From: Symsagittifera roscoffensis
Taxonomy: Eukaryota; Xenacoelomorpha; Acoela; Convolutidae
Direction: 5' to 3'
Length of the DNA stretch: 62,000 nt
Assembly (NCBI RefSeq): GCF_963678635.1
Contig: NW_026970969.1
Span: 1-62,000 of the forward strand
A model generated the notes under the pieces. That model was not told the origin of the DNA, did no database searches, and was given only the letters and a program-made list of their open reading frames with translations. This document shows, one piece after another, positions 42,056 through 53,463 of this stretch (its first letter is position 1; each line of letters begins with the position of its first letter). The translations under genes were made by a program, and so were the position numbers.

Positions 42056-42361
42056 TAGCAATTGATCAATTTTGATTCACGTTACCACAACCAAGCGAAC
42101 CTACCACAATTCTCGGTGCATGACAGACAACGAGGCAGTGGCTTTGGTGCATTAGCCTTGGGAATAGGAAGTTATATGCTGGCTCCACAATTTGTGATAC
42201 CCGCAGCTAAAATGATCGGAGAAGAACGACTTTTACAGGCAGCTCCAGAACTGATCGAAAATGCGTCAAAAAGAAAAGTCCTAAGAATGCACTCGAAAGC
42301 ACCCTTAAAAAAGCAATCAAAAAGCAAGAATAGGAGGATATCAGAGATCTCGAAAAATTGA
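42056..42361 (+). CDS. Polinton small pX-like protein (minor virion component)
   Basis: An open frame of 99 codons from a TTG at 42062, directly after an in-frame stop. It begins FDSRYHNQANLPQFSV and goes on with RQRGSGFGALALGIGSYML. A Tyr/Asn/Gln-rich start, an (R)G-x-G-x-G segment, a hydrophobic stretch and a basic tail (Lys/Arg-rich from about residue 70) are the layout of the small Polinton protein encoded next to the capsid genes, sometimes compared with adenovirus minor core/cement proteins. It follows the minor capsid gene directly and precedes the major capsid gene. The stop after residue 99 comes inside the basic tail, and the basic signal goes on in another frame to about 42410, so the tail is probably truncated. 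Confidence 0.6.
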
Positions 42362-42429
42362 TCCGAAAAAAGACAACGGAGGTGAATTGAAAAACGAGAC
42401 GCGTCACTCCCAGAAAACGAACTGCACAC

Positions 42430-43680
42430 AGAAGTTCAGATTTTTTTACAAGGGTTAAAAATGATTTCTAATTCAGTCCCGAGTGAAGCAACTCACATTT
42501 TGTTGGACTCATTTGAAAAAAGTCTTTAGTTGTCACTTTTGAAAATGCATTCCTCCAAAAAACTGGACCTTCCTCCTTTTCTGATGGTGTTATGGTCGAG
42601 TTTGAAGTACACGGCGACAGAAATAATTTCAACGATTTTCAACGTACATGTTTGGAAATAATTGCACGAGTTGTTCGAAGCAATGGTACCGTGCTTCAAA
42701 CGCATGCTGCAGAGGCGGCAAACAGAGAAACGCCATAATTTGTTAACAACAATTTATCTTCTTTAGTTTCTGAGTGTACACTGTCTCTAAATAGTGAGAA
42801 AGTATCAACCAGCAACAAAAATTTTGCCCATTTAAGCTTCATTGGTACCATGTTTCCATATGGTAATGATGCCATCAAAAACATCGTTGGCTTTTTTAAA
42901 CTATTTTATTGATGTTTTTTGTAAAATTTGTAACTTCGTTTTTTTCAACTTATTCTTATTAACAATAGATTTTCTTAAGCTGCAAGTTTATGTGAACCGC
43001 AAAAAAAGTCGTATCAAGTCCTTCGAAATACTAAGGCATGAACATTTGGTTTTGCGGGCAATAGCTAACTCGGCGTTGCTCATTGCTACACTCCTCGCGA
43101 ATTCCTCACGCTTGTGTAGTATTACTTTTTGAAGTACCAGAGAACAAAAAAAAGCAAAATTTCAAAAAATTTGAATTTCTTATCCACGATAAATTTCACA
43201 AACAAAATGTTTGAATCAATTTGCATACAACCATACCCATTTAAAATTATGTCAATACTTATCGAAAATTCAGCGGCAATTTTACCATTCAAAAGATTAG
43301 TAAATCGTCTAATTGTTACGTTAGTAATCAAGTCAATTTGAGTTTGTACAGATTTGCGAACTGGAACACCAATAACATCGAGATTGTTGTTTGAGTTGCT
43401 GCTTTCAATTTACAGCTGCTTTCAATTTGTCAATCAGAAGGCCAGACTTTTGATGGTTGGAGCAACCCAAAATTAAATACTTGAAAGTAGAGAGAGGGTA
43501 AGAGACAACGATGCCTTTTGAAGTAAATCGGTAGACTTTTTGTAAATTCGACCAGCACAAGATAATGTTTTTCGTTGTCAATCGATTGATAGCAAAAAAA
43601 CAAATTGTTCGAAAATTATGATACCGCAAAAATTGCATTTGAAGCGAAACCAGAGAAGTTGGGTTCATGATGCAGGCTGA
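42430..43680 (+). pseudogene. Polinton major capsid protein (double jelly-roll), broken
   Basis: Plus-strand segments: LKMISNSVPSEATHILLDSF (42455-42514); VTFENAFLQKT and FSDGVMVEFEVHGDRNNFND (42534-42636), with the phrase 'EF.V.G....N.ND...T' near 42600-42650; LEIIARVVRSNGTVLQTHAA (42652-42711); NNNLSSLVSECTLSLNSEKV (42744-42803); and YGNDAIKNIVGFF (42859-42897). The order (a start segment with ILL, a strand, a T-x-L-x-x-x-A/V motif, an N-G, then a V-N-N...L-x-S-L-(F/V)-x-(Q/E)-(V/C) segment with L-N-x-x-x-(V/I)-(S)) is that of the Polinton double jelly-roll major capsid (F54H12.2-like). A later piece, FKIMSILIENSAAILPFKRL (43240-43300), fits the middle of the same protein. The C-terminus is not clear. 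Confidence 0.55.
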
Positions 43681-46245
43681 AAAGTTTTTAATTGTTCAAA
43701 TTGTTTGAAATAGTCAGGGGATTGATTATACATTGCTTCAACCATTGCTTCTAAGTTTCAAATAAGCAACAAATTAAAAACACAACCCAGCAATTAGCAT
43801 TGTTTTCACTTGTGCATTCCTGCTCCAAGCATCAAGACTCTTTAGATTTGTTTCGCTTTTTTCTAAGTTCTTCAGCCACATCGCCCTTTTTTCCTTTCGT
43901 CAATTTTTCGATTTTTGTGTAATTGTCCGCCAAGGAATCGATCTAACCACATGACAAAGTTTTTACTTGACCATACTTGGAAGCTCCCTTTTAGTATTTT
44001 TTGCACAATTTTATAGTTATATAAGTACCGGTCTGTGCGAATGTTTTCGCAACGACTCTAAATAATCGTTTATCATTCGAAGATCTGTCCCAAAAACCAT
44101 CAAAAGAGTCAAGCTCCATATCAAGAGAAGCCTACATAACAAATGAACAACAACCATTGTTTTTTTGTGTTGAACGTTGAAGAATGACTGATCACAGCAT
44201 ACGAGTCAGATATTGCGTTCCCAGAGTAGAAGTTCATGTGACAACTTTACGAGCGCCCTAAGCCATAATGATATAACTTTAACATCAAGGATAAAATGAC
44301 TTCAACAATAAACAAACTTTTAGTTGGGTATACTCTAGAAATCTTCTAATTTTTTTATTATGGCGGTTACTTTAATGACTACTATGAATCAGGATAATGA
44401 AACTTTGACAGCTTGACTTAAAACCTGACAATAAAACAAGAAAACTTGAACTTGAGTGCTTTTGCCCGTAGCCACTATAATAAACCTATAACATAAATCT
44501 AAAAAGTCGGGTTTTCACATGCAAACTTAACATAGCCTTAAACGTCATGTGTAAAAGATTGAATAAAATCGTTATCCTCACTTAAAAAATTATTAGCTTT
44601 GACCTAACTGAGCTATGCCAACCCTTTCCTGATCTCATTCTCATTAATGAACTTTTCATACTTTTCATTCTCTAAGTTTTGTTTCGCGAATTAAGTCAAC
44701 TTATTTAAACGAAAACTTCAATTATTTTGAAGTTATAACTAGTGCTTTACAAATAATATCAGTGTCTGAGTTTTGCTAATCACGAGAGCTACCCAGCATT
44801 AGAAAAGACTGATATAACGACACAAACTCGCTCGAGCAGTCTCCTAGAAAAATCCTCTCCGCGTATGACTGCGAGTCAATGCCGTTGTTTGAAAATTAGG
44901 AGGGATGTATTTTTGATTATGCAGAGTGCTAAGCATGCTGGGTTATTCTGACAGCATTGTCTCCCGAGTCGTTTTTAGGGGAGCACTTTCAACTCCAGAA
45001 CAATCAAATTCCTATTCGGATGCTCGTGTTTCATCGACACAGACTGCGGAGACAATTGATATAGTGACCCAGATCTTATTTTAGGAACCCCTCTGTTTCT
45101 AGCTCGCTATGTTCCAAGAAAGATAAAATACAGTTTCGAGAGTTCTAATGACTTAAACAAAAAAAAATCTTTCCTTTGTTTCAGATATTATTCCAAGGTT
45201 TTACAGTTTGATTTTCGTTTGAACAGATATTTAATTTGGTGAAACTTGACTGTGTCTGAATTTAAGTTTGGATAGCTTCTAAATATTTCATATTACATAC
45301 TGACTTGAATTTAAAATGAGAGTGAATAAATTAAGTTAAAAACGAAGGAAAAGAAGTTGAAAAGTTATGTTTTTAAGTTTTGAACATGAGTAAAATTTAC
45401 TGCTTTTTTGCTAATTGATTTCAAAAATATTTTTTTTTCAATAAGTTTTTTTTTTTCACAACATAATAAGTTTGAAGTGTTCCTCTACTTTGGAAGTAAA
45501 CAATTGTTTTTTCACTTCACTTTACAGAACGTCAGACGTTCCCGAGGAGCGTAGCGACGAGCAAAGCCGGGATAGCTATTGCACGCTAAACCAAACGGCC
45601 ATGCCCTAATATTTCGAAGTACTTGGTATGAAATGTTTCACGATACACTGAATCTCGTGAAATGAACTTCGATTTCTGTTAAACATTTTCTAATGAGAGT
45701 CTATACTTATCATGTATCTGCAATTAACAAGATATACAATTTGAAAATTCATTTTTTAACACTATCTCATATTTCACTTTATTTTTATAACTGAGGGCTT
45801 GATTTTCTTTACATCTACTTGAGCAAACCAAAAGGTGGGCTTAACATCATCAAAAAATTTTTGCTTTCCAGTTAAAATTGGTCAGAAAAAATTTTATGCT
45901 GAATCTGAATCATTATAAGCTTTCAAATTTTGTGCTGAAATGACAATTGAAAGTCTAAACCACTCCTAAAAAATGCCAAAACTCAAAAAATTTTATCGTC
46001 ACTCAAAATTAACAGAACAGTTTTGAGGTTGTAACTGAATCAGTTTTTCTGTATACAAAACCCTTGCATTTGAAATACTTGCTGAGACATATATAGCCTA
46101 AAGCTGTGATAAACACTGATTTTTTGAAATGAAACAAAACTCTTGGCTTTTAGTCCTAGTCACTTCTCGTTTTTGCTTCTTCATAACCAATTTTATTTCA
46201 ATCTCGAAACTTTTCTGAATTACTTCAGTAACTTCTACAAACAAT
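43681..46245. other. Polinton interior without recognised genes
   Basis: AT-rich with only short frames. A small GC-richer patch at about 45525-45600 contains GAACGTCAGACGTTC, a near-perfect palindrome, then GAGGAGCGTAGCGACGAGC and GGGATAGCTATTGCACGC; it looks like a piece of another repeat. No protease motif was found here on either strand. Confidence 0.45.
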
Positions 46246-46249
46246 GCCG

Positions 46250-49200
46250 AAGAAAACTTAAAAAGTACACAAGATCCTTTCTACCCTCCTCCTCAAACAA
46301 CTTGCGATGATTGTGTCGAATCATTCGGGATTTTGTCGGAAGCCCGAGAGCACGTGGAGCTGGCAAATGTCATGGTTTCAAATAGGCATTGTATCTATTG
46401 CCATACAAAGTTTCTCACCGCGGAAAGCTACAAAAGAAATTGCTGAAAAAGCACGCATTGCCAGTTTGAGATAGCATCGAGAAAAGTTCTTCCGCTGCCC
46501 CGACGGAAATCGCGTTCAGAGGTAAATTTCTCCGATACGATTTCAAAGTTGGTGAAAAAGAAATTGATTTGCTTCAAGTCATGATGCAAAACAAGGAGGG
46601 AATAGATGCTCTCTTACTGAAAAGGCTCAAAGATGGTCCGGCAAAAAGGTAATTCCATGTGGAAACGGGGATGGTCAAATTTCTCACTGTGTAAGACGGG
46701 GACACTGGAAACTTCGAAAGGACCATGCTATTTCTAAACATTAAGACCTTGACAGTGTACTTCGAGGGAATAGCTGGGGATCAATATTTGAAACTGACCT
46801 AACATATGATCAACCAAGTCAATTCGTTCTCTTCTCTTGTAGGCGGATGGATAATCGATCGAATTAAAAAACTGCAAACCATTTTCGCGGCCATCGCACC
46901 AATAAGAGCAGGATTCTACCTCGAGCTATCTGATGCACTCAGCTCTGCTTCTACTCTGCTCACAAATATCAAGATTTAAAATGGAGAACGTTGTTTTCTA
47001 TACTGATTTATTGCAGTATATCACAACGTGCATGAGCCTGCCCTATACACCACATCTAGAAGTATGGTGGCTGGAGAAAAACAAAGTCTACTTCTACGAT
47101 CTTGACAAAGAAGGAACTGTGAAAATCAATGGGGAATACGGAATGCCGATGGGTCTGTTGGATATACATATTTGAAAGACTGATGTCAAATCAACGTCTT
47201 ACGGTAGTCATTACCTAATATCCCTCAATAATTTTCTTCACCTATTCAAACCCCCTTTATACTTCACGCCAAAATTAGATATAAAACTTATTTCTCTGTT
47301 AAGGTTCAACGATGCGGAATTGTTACCATTAAGAGTGTCAAGCAGATTCAGTACTAGCATGGTTGTGGACTAGTTGCTGTCGACAGATGGATCAAAATAT
47401 CACGATTTGTTGATGAATGATCTCCAAAATGGTTGCTACAAAGTTGAAGATGTCGTCATAACAATGCACAAGCCGGAAATATATGACCAAAAGTTCAAAA
47501 TTTAACAGCTCGTTGGTACCTACCGAGAATAATCTACTTTGATTTGGAGTCGTGCTCTTTACAAAATACGTTCCGCAACCTGATCCGCAAAAATCTAGCC
47601 CGCAAACAATTGAAATTCATCAAACTTGCGGGTAAACATTAGCAGTAATCGGACTTGTGGAATGAGATCTGTTAAATTTTGAGCTTAAAAGAGGAGCGAA
47701 TGTGATGGAAAAGCTAAAATGCCCCCCTTGAATCATTAGCGAGACGTAGAAAAATCAAATATTACACTTTCACCTGTATAACAGAACAAGAACGTGAAGA
47801 TGCTTTGGTTTGTTGAATTTGCGAGAAAAGTTTTTCCGACAATTATCAAGTGGTACATGATCATTGTCAATACTCCAATAAGTTCATGGGTTGGGCACAT
47901 AATGAGTTCAACATTAACAAAAAAACAACGACTTACATTCCAATAGTAGCTCAAAATTTATCAAATTATGACTTACATTTTTTAATCAAACGCTGGCAAA
48001 AAGCGATTCGGAAAACACTTTACTTGAAATACCCGCATCTGAAAAAAATATAAACATTTGAATTTCCCATAATATACAAAAACGTATACGAACAAAACGG
48101 AAAAATTAAAAAACACAGCAAAAATTTGATATTTGTCGATTCGTATTGATTCATGCTAGCGCAACTGGCAAAAATTGTCAATATAGTGTCCGAAGAAAAA
48201 TTTTTTCTATTGGATAACTATTTAGAAAAACTTTGGCCACACCACTGAAATAGTCAGTATGTTGAAACAGAAAGGGCATTACCCCTACTCATATTTCATG
48301 TCAATCGAAAAATTTCATGAAACTTGCCTTCCCCGGCGAGCAATGTGGAAAATAAACTAACAGGAGGGGATGTGGGTATTTCATGAAGCGAGTACAATCA
48401 TGCCCTAAAAGTTTTCACCAAACTGAAGCGTGGTTCACTTGGTGATTACCATGACTTGTGATTGATGTGCTTTTACTTGCTTCCCTTTTCGAAGCTTTTC
48501 GTGAAGTTTGCTATCAAACATAAGGGCTGAATTGCGCCTGTTACTTCACGGCAAGCAAACTTCTGAAAATTTGTAAGCCCGAACTGGTGAACTTCTGGAT
48601 CTTGTGCAGCGAATGATACGAGAAGGCATGTTGTCGGCTTAATCGCGCTGATGTTACAAAGCAAACAAAAAGACCCTGACAAAATTTTGCCCTCAGAACC
48701 TTCAAGCTACATCCTCAATTTGATGCAAACAATTTGTACGGGGGGATAATAAAACACAGCCCTTTGCCATTAAAAGATTTTTCAATATTTTGTCTGGAAG
48801 ACATACTGCTTACAAGCGAAACTTCAGAGTGGGGTTATTGAATTGAAGTCAGTGTGATAATACCCGAAGAGTGTCACGACTTCTTTGCTGATTAACCCCT
48901 TGGCCTTCTCGTGAACTAGTGGACATCGGTGCAGTGGGCAACGAGCAAGTTGACATGTTTGGAAAAATGGGAATCACCACACTGCTAGAAGGGCCAAAGC
49001 TTCTACACACTTTGCATCCTAAAGAAGGTTATGTTTTGCATTATTTTACCCTACAATTGTAGCCCGAGCTGGGACTGAGAAAAACTCACATCGGAAAAGC
49101 TCTTCATTCCCGCCAATTTCACTATATGGTAACATTTGTAGATCTCAAATCCCGCCTATAAAAAGCCGCGGTATAAAAAACAGGAGAACTTTCACAAATT

Positions 49201-49730
49201 AATTTTTATTTCAGCATTCTGTATGACAATGGAGTCTAAGTTAGGAAGAAAGAAACTGGAGATTGTAAGGAATGGGAGAGAAATTTTAGTAGAAAACAGC
49301 TCTGAGCACAATGTAGAGTTTTCAAATCATTGACGATCAGTTAGTCACAAAAATCAGGTTTTCAGTAACAAAAATATTGTGGGACAATTCTATGATAGTT
49401 GGTGCGATCATCTTAGACCTCGCCAATCGTTTCATGTTTCAGGTTGACTTTTAAAAAATGAAACCGAATCTAAACTTGGAACTCCTTTACTCAGACACGA
49501 TTAGTTTTAATTGTGCCATAAAAACTGACGACGTTCATCGAGACTTCGTGAAAATAAAAATTTGATTTCGACTTTTCGAATTACGAAGAGGACTGTTTCT
49601 TTTTCGAGGATACCAACATAAAAGTTGTGCTGAAGTTCAAAGATGAGACTGGTGGGAATCCGATCAGAGAATTCATCGCCCTAAAACTGATATTATATTC
49701 GGTCATCCTTACTGATAATTAAAAATCTCA
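46250..49730 (+). pseudogene. polB: Polinton protein-primed DNA polymerase B, broken
   Basis: The family replicates the linear element from a terminal protein. Recognisable pieces on the plus strand in order: a Cys-containing N-terminal part (TTCDDCVESFGILSE near 46300; NRHCIYCHTKFLTAESYKRN near 46385); IYFDLES near 47530, like the exonuclease motif with D-x-E; a Cys/His segment with CEKSF...VVHDHCQYSNKF (47825-47895), followed by AHNEFN and NLSNYDLHFLIKR (to about 47993); PYSYFMSIEKFHETCLP (near 48287-48340); GSLGDYH (near 48435); a stretch near 49030 with GYVLHYFTLQL; and YSDTIS at 49488-49505, at the place of the catalytic Y-x-D-T-D-S of B-family polymerases. FKDETGGNPIREFIALK (49637-49687) lies downstream as expected. 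Frameshifts and stops occur throughout (for example TGA at 47814-47816), and the second catalytic Asp is Ile here. Confidence 0.8.
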
Positions 49731-50937
49731 GTTTAAGCCACCCTTCCACTCTAGTTCCTACCTTTGTCAGAACAAAATAACCACCACTTACCTCACTGCC
49801 CCTTAATTTGTTGCAATAAAATATGGGCTTTTAGCTGATTTGGGCAGTATCATACAATGTTGCCTCAGCGTTGATTTATCTGACAACCTATTCATTCTCT
49901 TTTCCTCTTTTTTAACCATATTTTAGAGTCTTCTGCTCTTTTTTGGTAAAAATGAATGAAACTTTGTTCGGTAAAAAATGAGTTGCTGAAGTGAATTGAA
50001 ACTATCCCCTGCGTTGTAGAAAAGAATCATTTTTTGCTTCTGTTTAGAAGGCACTCAAAACTTGAGAGCCAACGGCTAAAAACGGAGTGCACAGAGAGAA
50101 CTGCTCTACCAAACCTTCAGTGACACATTTTTCTTTGGGAAGTTAACAAGTGTACAGCTATAATCTTGTTTTGAAAGGTCACACCAATTTGACAATGAAA
50201 CAGAAAAAACTAGCATTATCACTGTTCGACTCAAAACGTTTTCTCCTTTTCGACGGCGTTTCGACAGTGTCCAATTGGCGATAAAGCCGCCGAAGAAAAT
50301 GCATTTCTAGAAGATATTTACATGGACACCGAGTGGGCCAACTCAATTAATAAATTTGATAACAGTTCGCCCGAAATTCAACTTCCGAAATGTGGGGATT
50401 TTTACAGCACCCCTTCTCAGAAACAGAGCTGCAAGAATCTGAAGCTTCCAGTAGCCGATTCCGTGAACGTCCCCTAAAAATAACGCTATTATTTTATATG
50501 AAGCTTCAGAAAAACCAGCATATAAAAGACAGTGCAAAAAAAAACAATAAACAATAATTTCTGAAACATTTTTTTCTCAAATAATTTTACTGTTCGTCTC
50601 TTTTACACTTCAAAATAAACATGTTTTGGTTGTTACCAATTTATCACTGATAAAACATTCGCTTTGGGCTCAATCACTGTTATAAGATAAATAGCTTCAG
50701 GCAAATGAACTAGTTGACACCAACCAAGTGTCATTTCAAACTAAGGTGAAATTTTTTGGTTCGTTTTCAATAACAATTTTTTTAGTAGCAGGGCGAAAAA
50801 AATTGACGAAAGGAAAGAAAACCAGGAAACGATATCCACATGAAACTAGGACGAAAAAAAAATCAGGAATTAGAACGAGTAACTTTGATTATCACGGGAA
50901 AAGGGACCGCTCTAGAGGAATTACAAGGGGTTATTGC
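49731..50937. other. Polinton right part without recognised genes
   Basis: A plus-strand frame at about 50318-50477 (with NKFDNSSPEIQLPKCGDFYS) and a basic frame at 50728-50967 are open but unrecognised. They could be remnants of small Polinton genes or chance. Confidence 0.35.
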
Positions 50938-51137
50938 ATCGGGTCCCGGTTGTTAAGCTCAGCTTAACAAGATCCTAAGGAGGGGGTCTTTTACTTTAGG
51001 GGTGGGGGATTTTATGTTCGTTCACAAAATCCTAGGATAGGGTCCTCCCAAAAATCAAGGAACCCTTTCCTAGGATTTTGCTTTACGTGAGGACCCCCCT
51101 TCAGAAAGTACCCCCTCAGGATCCGGGACACGATACA
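50938..51137 (-). repeat. Right foldback/terminal repeat of the Polinton (candidate)
   Basis: About 200 bp matching the left repeat in inverted orientation from end to end: outer end CCTCAGGATCCGGGACACGATAC, middle TCCTAGGATTTTGC and ACAAAATCCTAGGATAGGGTCC, inner end AGCTTAACAAGATCCTAAGG. It is itself an imperfect palindrome. Its outer side is the same side as the outer side of the left copy, as required for terminal inverted repeats. The alternative is two independent insertions of one foldback MITE in opposite orientations. Confidence 0.72.
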
Positions 51138-53460
51138 ACAAAACTCACTCGAGAAACTCAAAACCATAATAACACTCACAAGTCTCAAACTCAGTCGCAA
51201 AAAACCGTCTTATTAATTCCGGGCTTTTAATTGGAAAAATCATTTATTAGGTTCTCGCATTACTCATCCGACATATAGTTGCCGATCACGAGTTTTTCAA
51301 ATGAACACAGTTTAGACAAAAAAACGGAAGAATTTGTCTGTTAGGAAACCCTAAGTTTACAGCTAACTAATGATGCCTTCCAGTAACCGACCCCAACTGT
51401 TTTCAGAATTTCAGTACCAGCACGATATGTGGCTCCAGCGAGATCTTTACTGATTCGGTATGATTGAGTTGTTGCATCATTTGTTGTAGTTACACTAGCA
51501 AAATAGAGTTTTCCTCTCTTCCTGATTGACTTTACCGACATGAAGCAACCTTTGAGGGTAATATAGGCAACGTTGTTTTTTCTTGAGTAAGTTGATGAAC
51601 ATATTTTCTTGTATGAATCGGCCAATTGGGATGAGTTTTGTGGAAGTTGACGAAAGAATTTTGTTCAGATCTAAATAAAAAAACATGTTCAAAAGGGATG
51701 GTCTTCCAGATGCTTTCTCCAAGAAACTTTAATCTAAACACATGATAAATGATAAAGGAAAAAGAAAAAAATTCTGCTAGAAACAGGGAACAAAGTGGAA
51801 TTGAGTTTAAAATAGCAACTGCGAAGTAAAAAACAGGGCGTGAAAGGTTGCAAAATTTCTCAGCCACACCAAGCATTCAGTAAATTAACAAGATTTCAAA
51901 TGGGAAGAACAGAGTTCTTACGAGGTTAGTCAAGCTCGATAAATGGTTGCTAAGTCAATGGCACTGTCTTCTGGTCCTTTGAAATCAAATCGCAGAGCAA
52001 AAAACACATTTCCTATTTTAGGTCGACGAAAATATAATCAGCCAGAAAACTATGCCCACAAAAATACCCACAGTGGGACCCCTTTAGCGTAAAAAGCAGT
52101 TAAATACATAGAAAAAACCATATTGGATCTTCATTGGTTCACTGAATTAATAAAAAATCTGTCAGCAAAAACTGACGTTGCTTAAAATTATAATTTTAAG
52201 TAAAGGGATTTTTTGAGGTGATTATCATAATTATGATGACTAATATTTTGATTTTGACTAAGTATTGAAATTAGCTGAAAGAAGGGTTTGCTTTTTAGTT
52301 ATTTTGCTTAAAACTAACCTTTTTTTCTTAGTACTTAAAAGCTGACGGATTTCTTTGAATACTAAGCGACGTAGTTGGTATCTATAAATTGAGCGGTATG
52401 ATTGTTTTCGACCAGACAGGAGCATGTTATTGAAACATTGAGGCGGTTTTTGGTAGTAAGTTTCATTTATCCATCGTTGGGATAAATTTTGACCTGATTT
52501 CAATGAATGAAAGCAAAATGTGAAAATTACTTGAAATTTACCCAACTTCTTAATAAGGTTTGCTGTTTTTTGATTGTTAGAGAAAACCGGGCATTCCGAT
52601 CGTTTTGGCGATAAAAGTTCTCTACCACTTATTTATTTATAGTTTCTTTTTGTGTTTTTTACAGAAGTTTCATCATGATGGTTTCAGTTTTCTGGTTTGG
52701 TTCGGCCAATAATGATATTTTTGAGAAAATTGGCAAAAGAGTAATGACCAGCTCTCAAAAAACAAAAGAAACGGGGTAACGGCAAAATTGTAGTATCAAA
52801 CTGTATAAAAATTGTAGAATAAAACATCATTTGACTCTCGTTAACGACTTTAACGACAAAGGAGCAATCTGCTCTCAAAAGAGTACTACAACTAAAGTTT
52901 TTTCAATCTCCACCGCTGATTTCGCTTTTTGTTGCGTTGTCTAATCTCTCATTCTACCAAGCCATTTTCCGAATGTTCCAAACATTTCTCAACCTATTTC
53001 ACGCGTTTCAAGCAATTATTCGACCCACCAGGCGATTCTTACTTTTCTCCAATCAACAATGAACGAGAAGTAATCGCTGTGAGAAAATTTTGTAGGTTTA
53101 CTTAATTGATTCATTCTTCACTATGCTGCTTATGATTCGAGATTCTTTCCATGAAAACATTGACATGCCACGTCTGTCTAGCTGAATATCCCCTCCTTAA
53201 ATTCACTCATTTTGGTTCAAAATCTTGTTCCGTCACACGCTCTGATATGTGCTTAAATTTTGAGTTGTCCCTGGATTGCGAGGGCTTCAATCTAGCCAAC
53301 ATCTTTGTTCGATCCAATTTTCTTCTCGGAATATTCAGTTTTCATCATCACACTCGTCCATTTTCTCAGTTTTGTTTAAAAAACCTGTCCTCTGTTAATT
53401 ATTAGGCACTTTTTGACTTATTGATTTTAGGTTTAGGCTTAATTTTCAGATTGGAATCAT
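51138..53460. other. AT-rich region, only unidentified short ORFs
   Basis: The minus-strand frame at 51341-51625 (94 codons, beginning MADSYKKICSSTY) is the most protein-like: it includes LKGCFMSVKSIRKRGKLYFA and ends with VGYWKASLVSCKLRVS. It has no recognised family. Overlapping frames at 51495-51876 are probably shadows. No other signal was seen. Confidence 0.4.
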
Positions 53461-53463
53461 AAT

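Larger units (their letters stand above)
36470..51137 (+). mobile_element. Decayed Polinton/Maverick, about 14.7 kb between foldback ends
   Basis: On the plus strand, in order: packaging ATPase (37340-37980), a small ORF, two integrase copies (38850-39930 and 40201-41165), minor capsid (41225-42055), a pX-like small protein (42056-42361), major capsid (42430-43680) and protein-primed DNA polymerase B (46250-49730). This gene set is diagnostic of Polintons, which encode retrovirus-like integrase, protein-primed polB, an adenovirus-like protease and packaging ATPase, and double/single jelly-roll capsid proteins. The adenain-like protease was not found. All genes are broken by stops and frameshifts. 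Two about 195-bp homologous sequences in inverted orientation lie at the outer ends, and the 14.7-kb distance is in the range of the family (roughly 15-20 kb), so they are proposed as the termini; no target-site duplication was identified. Confidence 0.82.

Noticed and set aside
38040-46245. Adenain-like protease expected in a Polinton
   Set aside because: I searched the gaps for a His/Asp/Cys arrangement in plausible context and found none that I could support.
50343-51625. GYWK tetrapeptide shared by minus-strand frames at 50343-50537 and 51341-51625
   Set aside because: Four residues in otherwise dissimilar frames; no alignment beyond this, so likely chance.
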